Shown here: one piece after another, positions 34,130 to 42,299 of the stretch
Numbering within the stretch: position 1 is the stretch's first letter
Layout of the letters: each line of letters opens with the position of its first letter
Assembly (NCBI GenBank): GCA_947569705.1
Contig: CANOSP010000001.1
Span: 124,001-188,000, forward strand
Length of the DNA: 64,000 bases
DNA from: an uncultured Erysipelotrichaceae bacterium
GTDB lineage: Bacteria > Bacillota_I > Bacilli_A > Erysipelotrichales > Erysipelotrichaceae
Direction: 5' to 3'
The notes under the pieces: generated by a model
What the model was told of the DNA's origin: nothing
The model's database searches: none
The model's input: the letters and a program-made list of their open reading frames with translations, nothing else
Made by a program: the position numbers and the translations under genes

Positions 34130-36757
34130 ATGGATAAGAAATATGTATATTTGTTTTCTGAAGGAAACGAAAATATGCGTGAATTGCTTGGCGGTAAAGG
34201 TGCCAATTTAGCAGAAATGATGAATTTAGGTATGCCTGTACCGTATGGCTTTACTATCACAACAGAAGCATGTAATCGCTATTATGATGACGGAGAGGCG
34301 ATTAACGATGCGATCAAGGAAGAAATTTTTAATTATTTAGGTAAACTGGAAGAAATGGCGGAGAAGCGTTTCGGTGATGCGAAAAATCCGCTGTTGGTAT
34401 CAGTTCGTTCCGGTGCGCGTGCTTCCATGCCGGGTATGATGGATACGATTTTGAATTTAGGAATGAATGATGAGGTAGTAGAAGGTGTCGCTGCATTATC
34501 AGGCAGTGAGCGTTTTGCATATGATTCCTACCGTCGTTTTATTCAAATGTTTGCCGATGTCGTAATGGGATTAAATAAAGCACGCTTTGAAGAAATCATC
34601 GATGAGATGAAAGAGCAAAAAGGCGTTAAACAAGATACGGAATTAGACGGCGAGGATATGAAAGCACTGGTGAAAAGCTTTAAGGCATTTTATCAGGAAG
34701 AACTTCATGAAGAATTCCCGAGTGATCCGAGAGAACAGCTGTATCGTGCAGTAGAGGCGGTGTTCCGTTCATGGAATAATCCGCGTGCGATCTTCTATCG
34801 TAAAATGAATGATATTCCGGGCAGCTGGGGAACAGCGGTAAATGTTCAGATGATGGTATTCGGTAATATGGGTAATGACTGCGGTACCGGAGTTGCCTTC
34901 ACTCGTAATCCGAGTACCGGAGAAAATAAGCTGTATGGTGAATTCTTGATGAATGCACAGGGTGAGGACGTTGTTGCCGGTATTCGTACTCCGCAGACGA
35001 TTGATCAGTTAAAAGATGTAATGCCGGATGCGTTCGATGCTTTCACAAAAATCTGTGCCAAGTTGGAATCCCATTATAAGAATATGCAAGATATGGAATT
35101 TACAATTGAACGCGGTAAATTATTTATGCTGCAGACAAGAAACGGAAAGCGTACTGCGGCAGCGGCATTGAAAATTGCATGTGATATGTTTGATGAAGGC
35201 ATGATCACCAAAGAGGACGCCTTGATGATGGTGGAACCGAAACAGTTGGACAGCCTACTTCATCCGCGCTTTGACGAAGGTAAATTGAAAGCAGCGAAGC
35301 CGATTGCGTCAGCACTTCCGGCATCTCCGGGTGCTGCCTGCGGACAGATTGTGTTCACTGCCGAAGAAGCGATCGTTGAAACTGAAAAAGGCAATAAGGT
35401 TGTGTTAGTACGTTTGGAAACTTCACCTGAAGATATTGAAGGTATGCATGTTTCCGAGGGTATTCTGACAGTACGCGGCGGTATGACTTCTCATGCGGCA
35501 GTCGTTGCGCGCGGCATGGGTACTTGTTGTGTATCCGGATGCGGAGAAATTAAAATTAATGAAGCAGATCGTTCCTTTGAGGTAAACGGAACAACCTATC
35601 ATGCTGGAGAATATATTTCTTTAGACGGATCAACCGGAAATATTTACGGTGAAGCGATCCCGACCGTACCTGCGGCAATCTCAGGTGATTTTGAACGCTT
35701 TATGAATTGGGCGGACGAAGTTCGTGTGTTAAAAGTAAGAACGAATGCCGATACGCCGAAAGATGCGGCACAGGCAGTGAAGTTCGGTGCCGAGGGCATC
35801 GGTTTGGTACGTACGGAGCATATGTTCTTTGAAGGTGATCGTATCAAAGCAGTCAGAGAGATGATTGTATCAAAAAATGAAGAACAGCGCCGCAATGCAT
35901 TAAGCAAATTATTGCCGATGCAGCGAGGTGATTTCGAGGGTATTTATGAAGCGATGGAAGGTCGTCCGGTAACTATTCGTTATTTGGATCCGCCTTTGCA
36001 CGAATTCCTGCCTACAAGCGCACAGGATATTGAACAGCTTGCGCAGGAAATGAATATCAGTGTGGAAGAGCTGCGCAGTGTCGTTGTCTCCTTACATGAA
36101 TTTAATCCGATGATGGGACATCGCGGTTGCCGTTTGGCAGTTTCTTATCCGGAAATCGCAGAAATGCAGACAACGGCAGTGATTGAAGCGGCGATCAATG
36201 TCAACCGTAAGCATCCTGATTGGAAGCTTGTTCCGGAAATTATGATTCCGCTTGTCGGCGATATTAATGAATTAAAGTATGTAAAAAATGTTGTAGTTAA
36301 AACAGCAGATGCGATAATAGAACGTGAAAATGTCACTATGGAATATCATGTAGGTACCATGATAGAAATTCCGCGTGCTGCGTTATTGGCTGATGAAATT
36401 GCGCAGGAAGCAGAGTTCTTCTCCTTCGGTACAAATGATTTGACACAGATGACTTTCGGCTTCTCCCGTGATGATGCCGGTGCTTTCTTAAATGATTACT
36501 ACGGAAAGAAAATCTTTGAACAAGATCCGTTTGCCCGTGTCGATCAAAGAGGTGTCGGAAAACTGATTAAATTAGCCGTAGAAGGCGGAAAAGCAACTCG
36601 CCCGAATATTAAACTGGGTATTTGCGGTGAACACGGCGGGGATCCAAGTTCCATTGATTTCTGTCATCGCATGGGCTTGACATATGTATCCTGCAGTCCG
36701 TTCCGTGTACCGATTGCAAGACTTGCGGCAGCTCAGGCAGCTATTACAAATAAATAA
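34130..36757 (+). CDS. ppdK: Pyruvate, phosphate dikinase
   Basis: PpdK interconverts pyruvate + ATP + Pi and PEP + AMP + PPi. In anaerobic Firmicutes it can serve glycolysis or gluconeogenesis. The 875-residue product has the N-terminal ATP-grasp domain (GGKGANLAEM at residues 18-27, then SVRSGARASMPGMMDTILNLG). The phosphohistidine domain contains the catalytic His in GGMTSHAAVVARGMG. The C-terminal PEP/pyruvate TIM barrel has GAEGIGLVRTEHMFF, FSFGTNDLTQMTFGFSRDD and LGICGEHGGDP, with the catalytic Cys. Its length is standard. AGAGGAGG precedes the ATG. The regulatory protein PpsR/PDRP is not adjacent. A cre site implies glucose repression. Confidence 0.97.
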   Translation: MDKKYVYLFSEGNENMRELLGGKGANLAEMMNLGMPVPYGFTITTEACNRYYDDGEAINDAIKEEIFNYLGKLEEMAEKRFGDAKNPLLVSVRSGARASMPGMMDTILNLGMNDEVVEGVAALSGSERFAYDSYRRFIQMFADVVMGLNKARFEEIIDEMKEQKGVKQDTELDGEDMKALVKSFKAFYQEELHEEFPSDPREQLYRAVEAVFRSWNNPRAIFYRKMNDIPGSWGTAVNVQMMVFGNMGNDCGTGVAFTRNPSTGENKLYGEFLMNAQGEDVVAGIRTPQTIDQLKDVMPDAFDAFTKICAKLESHYKNMQDMEFTIERGKLFMLQTRNGKRTAAAALKIACDMFDEGMITKEDALMMVEPKQLDSLLHPRFDEGKLKAAKPIASALPASPGAACGQIVFTAEEAIVETEKGNKVVLVRLETSPEDIEGMHVSEGILTVRGGMTSHAAVVARGMGTCCVSGCGEIKINEADRSFEVNGTTYHAGEYISLDGSTGNIYGEAIPTVPAAISGDFERFMNWADEVRVLKVRTNADTPKDAAQAVKFGAEGIGLVRTEHMFFEGDRIKAVREMIVSKNEEQRRNALSKLLPMQRGDFEGIYEAMEGRPVTIRYLDPPLHEFLPTSAQDIEQLAQEMNISVEELRSVVVSLHEFNPMMGHRGCRLAVSYPEIAEMQTTAVIEAAINVNRKHPDWKLVPEIMIPLVGDINELKYVKNVVVKTADAIIERENVTMEYHVGTMIEIPRAALLADEIAQEAEFFSFGTNDLTQMTFGFSRDDAGAFLNDYYGKKIFEQDPFARVDQRGVGKLIKLAVEGGKATRPNIKLGICGEHGGDPSSIDFCHRMGLTYVSCSPFRVPIARLAAAQAAITNK

Positions 36758-36764
36758 GCAAATG

Positions 36765-36797
36765 AAAACGATAGGAAGTGATTCTTATCGTTTTTCT
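36765..36797 (+). terminator. Terminator of ppdK
   Basis: AAAACGATAGGA and TCTTATCGTTTT pair (with a G-T pair) around AGTGAT, followed by T. Confidence 0.75.
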
Positions 36798-36935
36798 TAT
36801 GTAAGGTCAAAATTTATAAAAGGCTGATCAAATGGACGTTTAACGGCACTAAGATAACCGGCACTGACATTAAGAGGGGAATTGGTGTAATACTGTGAAC
36901 AAAGTATGCTTAATACCCGCATTATATTGTAACAG

Positions 36936-37118
36936 GCTGTTATCGTGTGGTATTATAAAAAGGATTTTAAATAGATATTTGCTGAACCGGAAGGATATGC
37001 AAAGCCAACAGAGCCTGAGAAATGTATTAGATATGAATGTGAAAGAGCTGCGGAGGGAATTAAGGACAGTGAATACGGCACTACGTTTTTAATACTGTCT
37101 ACAACCGAGAAAGACTGA
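36936..37118 (+). pseudogene. Decayed coding remnant
   Basis: One frame reads AVIVWYYKKDFK, an amber stop (36972-36974), then about 46 codons with good protein character (FAEPEGYAKPTEPEKCIRYE ... GTTFLILSTTEKD) to a TGA at 37116. There is no start codon or ribosome binding site. I do not recognise the family. A shorter frame with a GTG start at 36895 overlaps it but looks like noise. The rest of 36798-37428 has no convincing gene. Confidence 0.35.
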
Positions 37119-37428
37119 TAAGCCGATGAAAGAATTCTTTCATGATTATTCTTAAAATTTTGATGGTGGAATTATGAGTTATTGATTAAAGAGCAACAGA
37201 AGTCTTCAATATCTTTTCATATCCGAATACATTGATTGAATGCTTCTTTCCCGCAATGAAATACTATAAAACAAAATCATTTACTGCCGTTAATCAAGGA
37301 ATGAATCAATAGAGCTGCAGATAAATAAGATCATTTTCACAGCTTTAGAAGGCTTATAAATACGCATGTCAAAGACTTTTGACAGACAAAAATGCTTCTT
37401 TCATATAGAATGTAATCGGAGGTGCAGG

Positions 37429-38010
37429 ATGGATATCGGAGCGAGAATCAAACAATATAGAGAAAGACAAGGCATAACACAAGAAGAGCTTGCGTTAAAA
37501 GTTTTTGTTTCAAGACAGACTATATCAAATTGGGAAACAAATAAAAGTTATCCTGATATAAAAAGCTTGACTCAGTTATCTAATATCTTTCATGTATCTT
37601 TAGATGATTTCATAAAAGCTGATGTAGAGGAGATGAGAAAGATAGTTGATAAAGATAAAATAAGAGAATTTAATATACTGAGTTATATTTTCCTGGCAGA
37701 AATATTAATTGTAATGATCAGTGCATATCCGTTATTCAGCCTAGACGGATATATTGGTGTCGCTATTTGGGGTTTGTTGTTTGTGATAACATTCGCTACA
37801 GCAGCAATCATTGAAAAGTTTAAAAAGAATAATGACATTCAAACGTATAAAGAGATAATTGCTTTTGTGGAAAATAAACCATTAACTTATGAAGAATCTC
37901 AACGTGAAATAGGAAAAAGAATTTATCAAAAAATCCTGTTAGCTCTTTTGGCAGGTGTGATAACATTAATTACTGTTATTATTGTAATGGTCGTTGTAAA
38001 TCATATATGA
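37429..38010 (+). CDS. XRE-family regulator with a C-terminal membrane domain
   Basis: The 193-residue product has an N-terminal Cro/C1-type helix-turn-helix (RIKQYRERQGITQEELALKV, VSRQTISNWETNKSYPDIKSL, residues 4-60). The HTH is followed by DVEEMRKIVDKDKIREFN. Three hydrophobic helices follow (about 86-104, 107-127 and 170-192). This is the common membrane-bound XRE layout of Firmicutes. ATG 37429 is chosen for its CGGAGGTG ribosome binding site and the domain start. A strong ribosome binding site at its stop codon leads into a 39-codon gene, so the two form an operon. The target genes are unknown. Confidence 0.88.
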   Translation: MDIGARIKQYRERQGITQEELALKVFVSRQTISNWETNKSYPDIKSLTQLSNIFHVSLDDFIKADVEEMRKIVDKDKIREFNILSYIFLAEILIVMISAYPLFSLDGYIGVAIWGLLFVITFATAAIIEKFKKNNDIQTYKEIIAFVENKPLTYEESQREIGKRIYQKILLALLAGVITLITVIIVMVVVNHI

Positions 38011-38021
38011 GGAGGTATAAA

Positions 38022-38141
38022 ATGGAATTTTGGATTATATTTATATTATTGGCATGTTTGGGCGGAAGCTGTTCATTAACCGGTACTTGGTGGACTAAAA
38101 AATGGTGGGGAGAAAGGAAAGAAAAGAGATATAATAAATGA
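38022..38141 (+). CDS. Small 39-residue membrane peptide, partner of the XRE regulator
   Basis: This short gene starts at an ATG 6 bases after a near-perfect GAGGAGG, which overlaps the stop region of the XRE gene. The peptide MEFWIIFILLACLGGSCSLT continues with GTWWTKKWWGERKEKRYNK. It has one hydrophobic helix (residues 3-15), a Cys-containing turn, two Trp-Trp pairs and a basic tail. The strong ribosome binding site, coupling and amphipathic composition argue that it is real. It could be a small membrane regulator, such as an anti-repressor, or part of the signal-sensing unit. I know no family for it. Confidence 0.65.
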   Translation: MEFWIIFILLACLGGSCSLTGTWWTKKWWGERKEKRYNK

Positions 38142-38708
38142 TTATAAGGTAGTATAACTGAAATGTAACGGATTAAATCAGAAATTGCTTCAATGGTGAA
38201 TTCATACACTGTTGTATGTGATTTCTTTTTTTTAAAGTCAGATGAGTATAATAAACGATAAAAAGGTAATTTGTTGAAGTATGATTTTATATTTTTATTA
38301 CATCAGATAAGATTATTATACATTAAGTCGGGATGTGTGCATTAAAAATTGTAACCCCTAACATTTTTTACCAAGATTCGCTTAAAAAACTGTTCATAAA
38401 GGGCTGTTTGTGCTATAATCAATTGTGATGAATATGGTAAATAACGGTCTTTATTTATCACATTCAAGAAAGATTAAATTTTTGTAAATTGTTTATAATC
38501 GTGTACATTTTAAAACAGCTGTTTTTTTAACAAAAGCACTGTTTTTTTTATATATAGCTTATACTTTCAACCATATAAGCAAGGTTTATTAAAGTACACC
38601 TTTATAAACATTGCAGAGGAAAGGAGAGGGTGAGGATTATATTTATTTGCGAACGAAAGATAAAAAAAATTCATGAAACATGTCTGATACGGACAAAAGG
38701 AGGGAAAC
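38142..38708 (+). other. Long leader region upstream of the surface protein gene
   Basis: This 567-base gap holds no gene. A hairpin CATACA/TGTATG with a T run at about 38203-38232 may end the XRE operon. An extended -10 promoter (TGCTATAAT, 38411-38419, with TGTTCA at 38391) is the best start site and would give a leader of about 280 bases. Around 38512-38550 the sequence AAAACAGCTGTTTTTTT and a later CTGTTTTTTTT resemble weak attenuator-like hairpins. I recognise no riboswitch class. Confidence 0.45.
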
Positions 38709-41700
38709 ATGAAATTTTCGTTTAAATCAAGCTTAAAAGCGTTGCTTGCATGTGCGATGATGTTACAGATTGGTGTGATCAGTGCGAAGGCTGCGGATTT
38801 GCCGCAAATTGATGCTACTAACATTGCTAATGTGGAATCAGATAAAACCGGTGCTGGTCAATCTGCATCAAAGCTAATCGATGGAGATAAAACGACCTAT
38901 GGCAGATGGGAAACTGATTATTCTCAGGATGTTACGAATAGAATGCCGGTTACTATCACTTTTACCTTAGACGGTCTTTATAATGTAGGAAAAGTTATTC
39001 TATACACAGATACCAATAAAGGTGCACCAACTGACTTTACTGTATCAACAAGTATGGATAACGCTACATGGACTGCCGGTACTCAAAAAACTCTAGCACA
39101 AAGCGATATGGCTGAAACCGGCGCAACTCCACTTATTGTTGAATTTACTCCGGAGGAGGCTAAGTATGTAAGGATTGTTGTCAATCATACGACAGCTACA
39201 GCAAACGATTATAATCCGGCCGATGGCTTTTTAAAACTGGCTGAAATTGAATTGTTTGGTGAAGCAACAGCAACAGTTGATAAAGAGGCTTTACAGGCTC
39301 TTTACGACGAAGCAGCAGAAATCACAGCTCAGGGCTTTTATACAAATGAAAGCTGGGCAACATTTACTGCCGCTAAAACAGCAGCTGATACTGTATTAAA
39401 GGATGATGCTGCTACACGTGAACAAGTAGATACAGCTAAAGCAAATTTACAGAGTGCTCTTAACGGTTTAACTGAAACACCGATCAGTAAAATTGCGAAT
39501 ACAAGTATTACTAATATCGAAGCAAATCAAGCTGATACAGGAAATGATCCAAATACACTTCACGACGGAAATACCACTAACAGATGGCAGACACCTTATG
39601 CACCGTTTGAAACAGTGAGAGTGCCGGTGATTTTCAATGTTACTTTAGATACTACATATAAAGTAGGAAAAGTTTCTTTATATACTAATAACGGGAATAC
39701 AGGCGCACCGTTAAGTTATCAAGTAGAAACAAGTACAGATAACACCACTTGGAATGCAGCGCATTCGGTTACATTTGAACAAAATGCAATTCCGTCAACA
39801 GGGTATACTCCGTTGAGTATTCGCTTTGCACCGGAAACAGCTAAATATGTAAGAATCACTGTTACCGCTACTTCTGCTACTGGTTCTAATCCAATTAATA
39901 CTTTCTTGCAGTTAACAGAAATTGAAGTGTTCGGTGATGTAGATATGACAGAATTAGCTACAGCAATCACTGATTCAGAAACAAAAGCTGCCCAAACAAA
40001 TGTTTATACCGGTGTAAGTATTGCTGCACTACAAACTGTTATTGATGCTGCTAAGCTATTGCAGAATAATGGCAGTGCAACGGCTGCACAAGTTACTGCA
40101 CAAATTACTGCTCTGCAGGATGCAATCAAGGCTTTGGTAAGATTAGCTGATAAAACAGCTTTAAAGGCTAAACTTGATGAAGTAAAAGCATTAGATACTA
40201 CAGGAAAAACTCCTAACAGTGTAAAGGTACTGCAGGATGCAATCACAGCAGCTCAAGAAGTATATGATAATGCACAGGCGGTACAGGCAGATGCAGATGC
40301 ACAGGTAGTTAAGTTGACTGAAGCTGTAGGTAAGCTGATTGATAAGGCAAATGTTTCTGCTTTAGATGCTGCGATTAAAGCTGCTCAGGAAGAGGTTGCT
40401 AAGACTGATGTTTATACTGAAGCGAGCATTAATGCTGTTCAGGACATCATTGATGAAGCAACTGACCTGATGAATGATGCAAATGCTGCGCAGGATGCAG
40501 TTGATGCTGAAGTAACAAAGCTGAATGAAGCAGTTGCTGCAATGGACAAGATCGGTAAGGAAGTTGATAAAACTCCGTTAACTAATTTAATTGCTGAGGC
40601 AAAAGAATTAGTTGTAAAAACTAATCTTTATACATCGGAAAGTTTGGCAGATTTACAAGCAGCTATCGATGCAGCAGAAGCAGCTGTTGATACAGTAGAT
40701 TCAACTGTTGCCGTTCAAGAGCAGGTACAGTTACTGCAGGCAGCGATCGATGCGTTAGAGGAAAAAGGTACAACACCTACTCCTACACCTGTAGATAAGA
40801 GTGAATTAGTAGCTGTAATCAATGATGCAAAGAAAGAAGTTTCCAAGACAGATGTTTACACGGCAGAAAGTCTTGCAGATTTACAAGCAGCTATCGATGC
40901 AGCAGAAGCAGCTTTTGATACAGTAGATACAACTGTTGCCGTTCAAGAGCAAGTAGACTTACTGCAGGCAGCGATCGATGCGTTAGAGGAAAAAGGTACA
41001 ACACCTACTCCTACACCTGTAGATAAGAGTGAATTAGTAGCTGTAATCAATGATGCAAAGAAAGAAGTTTCCAAGACAGATGTTTACACGGCAGAAAGTC
41101 TTGCAGATTTACAAGCAGCTATCGATGCAGCAGAAGCAGCTTTTGATACAGTAGATACAACTGTTGCCGTTCAAGAGCAAGTAGACTTACTGCAGGCAGC
41201 GATCGATGCGTTAGAGGAAAAAGGTACAACACCTACTCCTACACCTGTAGATAAGAGTGAATTAGTAGCTGTAATCAATGATGCAAAGAAAGAAGTTTCC
41301 AAGACAGATGTTTATACGGCAGAAAGTCTTACAAATTTACAAGATGCAATTACAGCTGCAGAAGCAGTAATGAATAATAAGAATGCAACAGAAAAAGATG
41401 TAGCAGATGCAATCGATGCAATCAAATCTGCAATCGAAACATTAGTAGAAATTAAAGATGAAGAACCAACCCCTGATAAAGCATTCCATGCTACTGATAA
41501 AGATACTAATGTGAGAATATATGCAGAAGCCGGCGTAGTTGATCCGAATGCAAAACTGGTTGTGAAACCAATTAACGTAGCTAATGCGAATGATAAGGTC
41601 GCTGCAGCTTTAAAATCTTTAGGCGGTAAACAACTTGCTTATGATGTTACATTACTTTTAAATAATGTTGCTATTCAACCTAACGGAAGACTATATATCT

Positions 41701-42053
41701 ATTTCGATGTACCAAAGGAATTCTTTGCTTATAAGAATTTCAAAATGTATCATATTTCAGATGACGGCAAAATTGAGGAAGTCATATTCAACGGAGCAGG
41801 TACTGTTGAAAACGGTGGCGGTGTTAATTTCCAAGCCGATCACTTAAGTATCTTTGTTTTAGTTGCCGGTGCTGAAGAGGCAATCACTCCAAGCAATCCT
41901 ATTGATAAAAATCCGGTAAAACCGAACACTCCGATTAAGAATACTGCCGATGTACCGAGCACAGCGGGTAACGCAACGGCAATGAGCTTTGTAATCCTGC
42001 TTGCTGGAGCATTTGCAGTTCTTTCTTACAAGAGAAAAAACAATAATGCTTAA
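38709..42053 (+). CDS. Large repeat surface protein: discoidin and FIVAR-like modules, sorting-like tail
   Basis: The 1114-residue product has a signal peptide (cleavage near SAKA-ADLP). Two F5/8 type C (discoidin-like) domains at about residues 35-187 and 255-412 share YNVGKVILY or YKVGKVSLY, APTDF or APLSY, and AKYVRI. Around and after them lie at least six helical FIVAR-like modules of about 65-75 residues (YTxESLxxLQxAIxAA). Three consecutive modules are almost identical and joined by TPTPTP linkers. A globular region (about 920-1060) precedes a C-terminus with VPSTAG, a hydrophobic helix and KRKNNN. VPSTA is a degenerate LPxTG, so sortase anchoring is likely but unproven. It probably binds host or dietary glycans. 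AAGGAGG precedes the ATG. Confidence 0.88.
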   Translation: MKFSFKSSLKALLACAMMLQIGVISAKAADLPQIDATNIANVESDKTGAGQSASKLIDGDKTTYGRWETDYSQDVTNRMPVTITFTLDGLYNVGKVILYTDTNKGAPTDFTVSTSMDNATWTAGTQKTLAQSDMAETGATPLIVEFTPEEAKYVRIVVNHTTATANDYNPADGFLKLAEIELFGEATATVDKEALQALYDEAAEITAQGFYTNESWATFTAAKTAADTVLKDDAATREQVDTAKANLQSALNGLTETPISKIANTSITNIEANQADTGNDPNTLHDGNTTNRWQTPYAPFETVRVPVIFNVTLDTTYKVGKVSLYTNNGNTGAPLSYQVETSTDNTTWNAAHSVTFEQNAIPSTGYTPLSIRFAPETAKYVRITVTATSATGSNPINTFLQLTEIEVFGDVDMTELATAITDSETKAAQTNVYTGVSIAALQTVIDAAKLLQNNGSATAAQVTAQITALQDAIKALVRLADKTALKAKLDEVKALDTTGKTPNSVKVLQDAITAAQEVYDNAQAVQADADAQVVKLTEAVGKLIDKANVSALDAAIKAAQEEVAKTDVYTEASINAVQDIIDEATDLMNDANAAQDAVDAEVTKLNEAVAAMDKIGKEVDKTPLTNLIAEAKELVVKTNLYTSESLADLQAAIDAAEAAVDTVDSTVAVQEQVQLLQAAIDALEEKGTTPTPTPVDKSELVAVINDAKKEVSKTDVYTAESLADLQAAIDAAEAAFDTVDTTVAVQEQVDLLQAAIDALEEKGTTPTPTPVDKSELVAVINDAKKEVSKTDVYTAESLADLQAAIDAAEAAFDTVDTTVAVQEQVDLLQAAIDALEEKGTTPTPTPVDKSELVAVINDAKKEVSKTDVYTAESLTNLQDAITAAEAVMNNKNATEKDVADAIDAIKSAIETLVEIKDEEPTPDKAFHATDKDTNVRIYAEAGVVDPNAKLVVKPINVANANDKVAAALKSLGGKQLAYDVTLLLNNVAIQPNGRLYIYFDVPKEFFAYKNFKMYHISDDGKIEEVIFNGAGTVENGGGVNFQADHLSIFVLVAGAEEAITPSNPIDKNPVKPNTPIKNTADVPSTAGNATAMSFVILLAGAFAVLSYKRKNNNA
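40767..41330 (+). repeat. 228-bp tandem repeats inside the surface protein gene
   Basis: Units begin at 40767, 40995 and 41223 with GGTACAACACCTACTCCTAC. Units one and two (228 bp, 76 codons each) look identical base for base. The third keeps identity with one change up to about 41330 and then diverges. The preceding module (about 40555-40766) is identical in its second half. Such identity implies recent duplication or gene conversion. Confidence 0.93.
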
Positions 42054-42070
42054 TCAGCATTAAGCTTCAC

Positions 42071-42104
42071 GAAAAGGTGATCTTAGGATCATCTTTTCTT
42101 TTTT
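42071..42104 (+). terminator. Strong terminator after the surface protein gene
   Basis: GAAAAGGTGATC and GATCATCTTTTC pair perfectly around TTAG, followed by six T. Confidence 0.92.
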
Positions 42105-42252
42105 AATCTGAGGTAATACTTGAACCTTATCTATAATATACTTAAGCCTTCAAGACAAATTCCGATGAAAATAAAAGAAAAATCAAACAATCGATGAGGC
42201 AAAGCGCAGGCATTCAATCCTTCTTTTTTTTGAATAAGTGTCAGGGTAATCA

Positions 42253-42281
42253 TTCCTATTTCGCTTTATTCATGATAAAAT
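42253..42281 (+). promoter_or_regulatory. Promoter for the YgiQ-ECF-DUF4430 operon
   Basis: TTCCTA (42253-42258) and an extended -10 TGATAAAAT (42273-42281) are 17 bases apart; the start codon follows 18 bases later. Confidence 0.45.
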
Positions 42282-42299
42282 GATAGTCGAGGTGATTTT

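Noticed and set aside
36895-37092. 65-codon frame with a GTG start
   Set aside because: No ribosome binding site, odd composition, and it overlaps a frame with better protein-like content.
38010-38209. Minus-strand frame opposite the XRE/small peptide genes
   Set aside because: It overlaps genes with strong ribosome binding sites on the + strand, lacks its own ribosome binding site and has no protein character.
40550-41330. CRISPR array or RNA repeat
   Set aside because: The repeats are in frame, 228 bp long, and encode FIVAR-like modules; there are no spacers.
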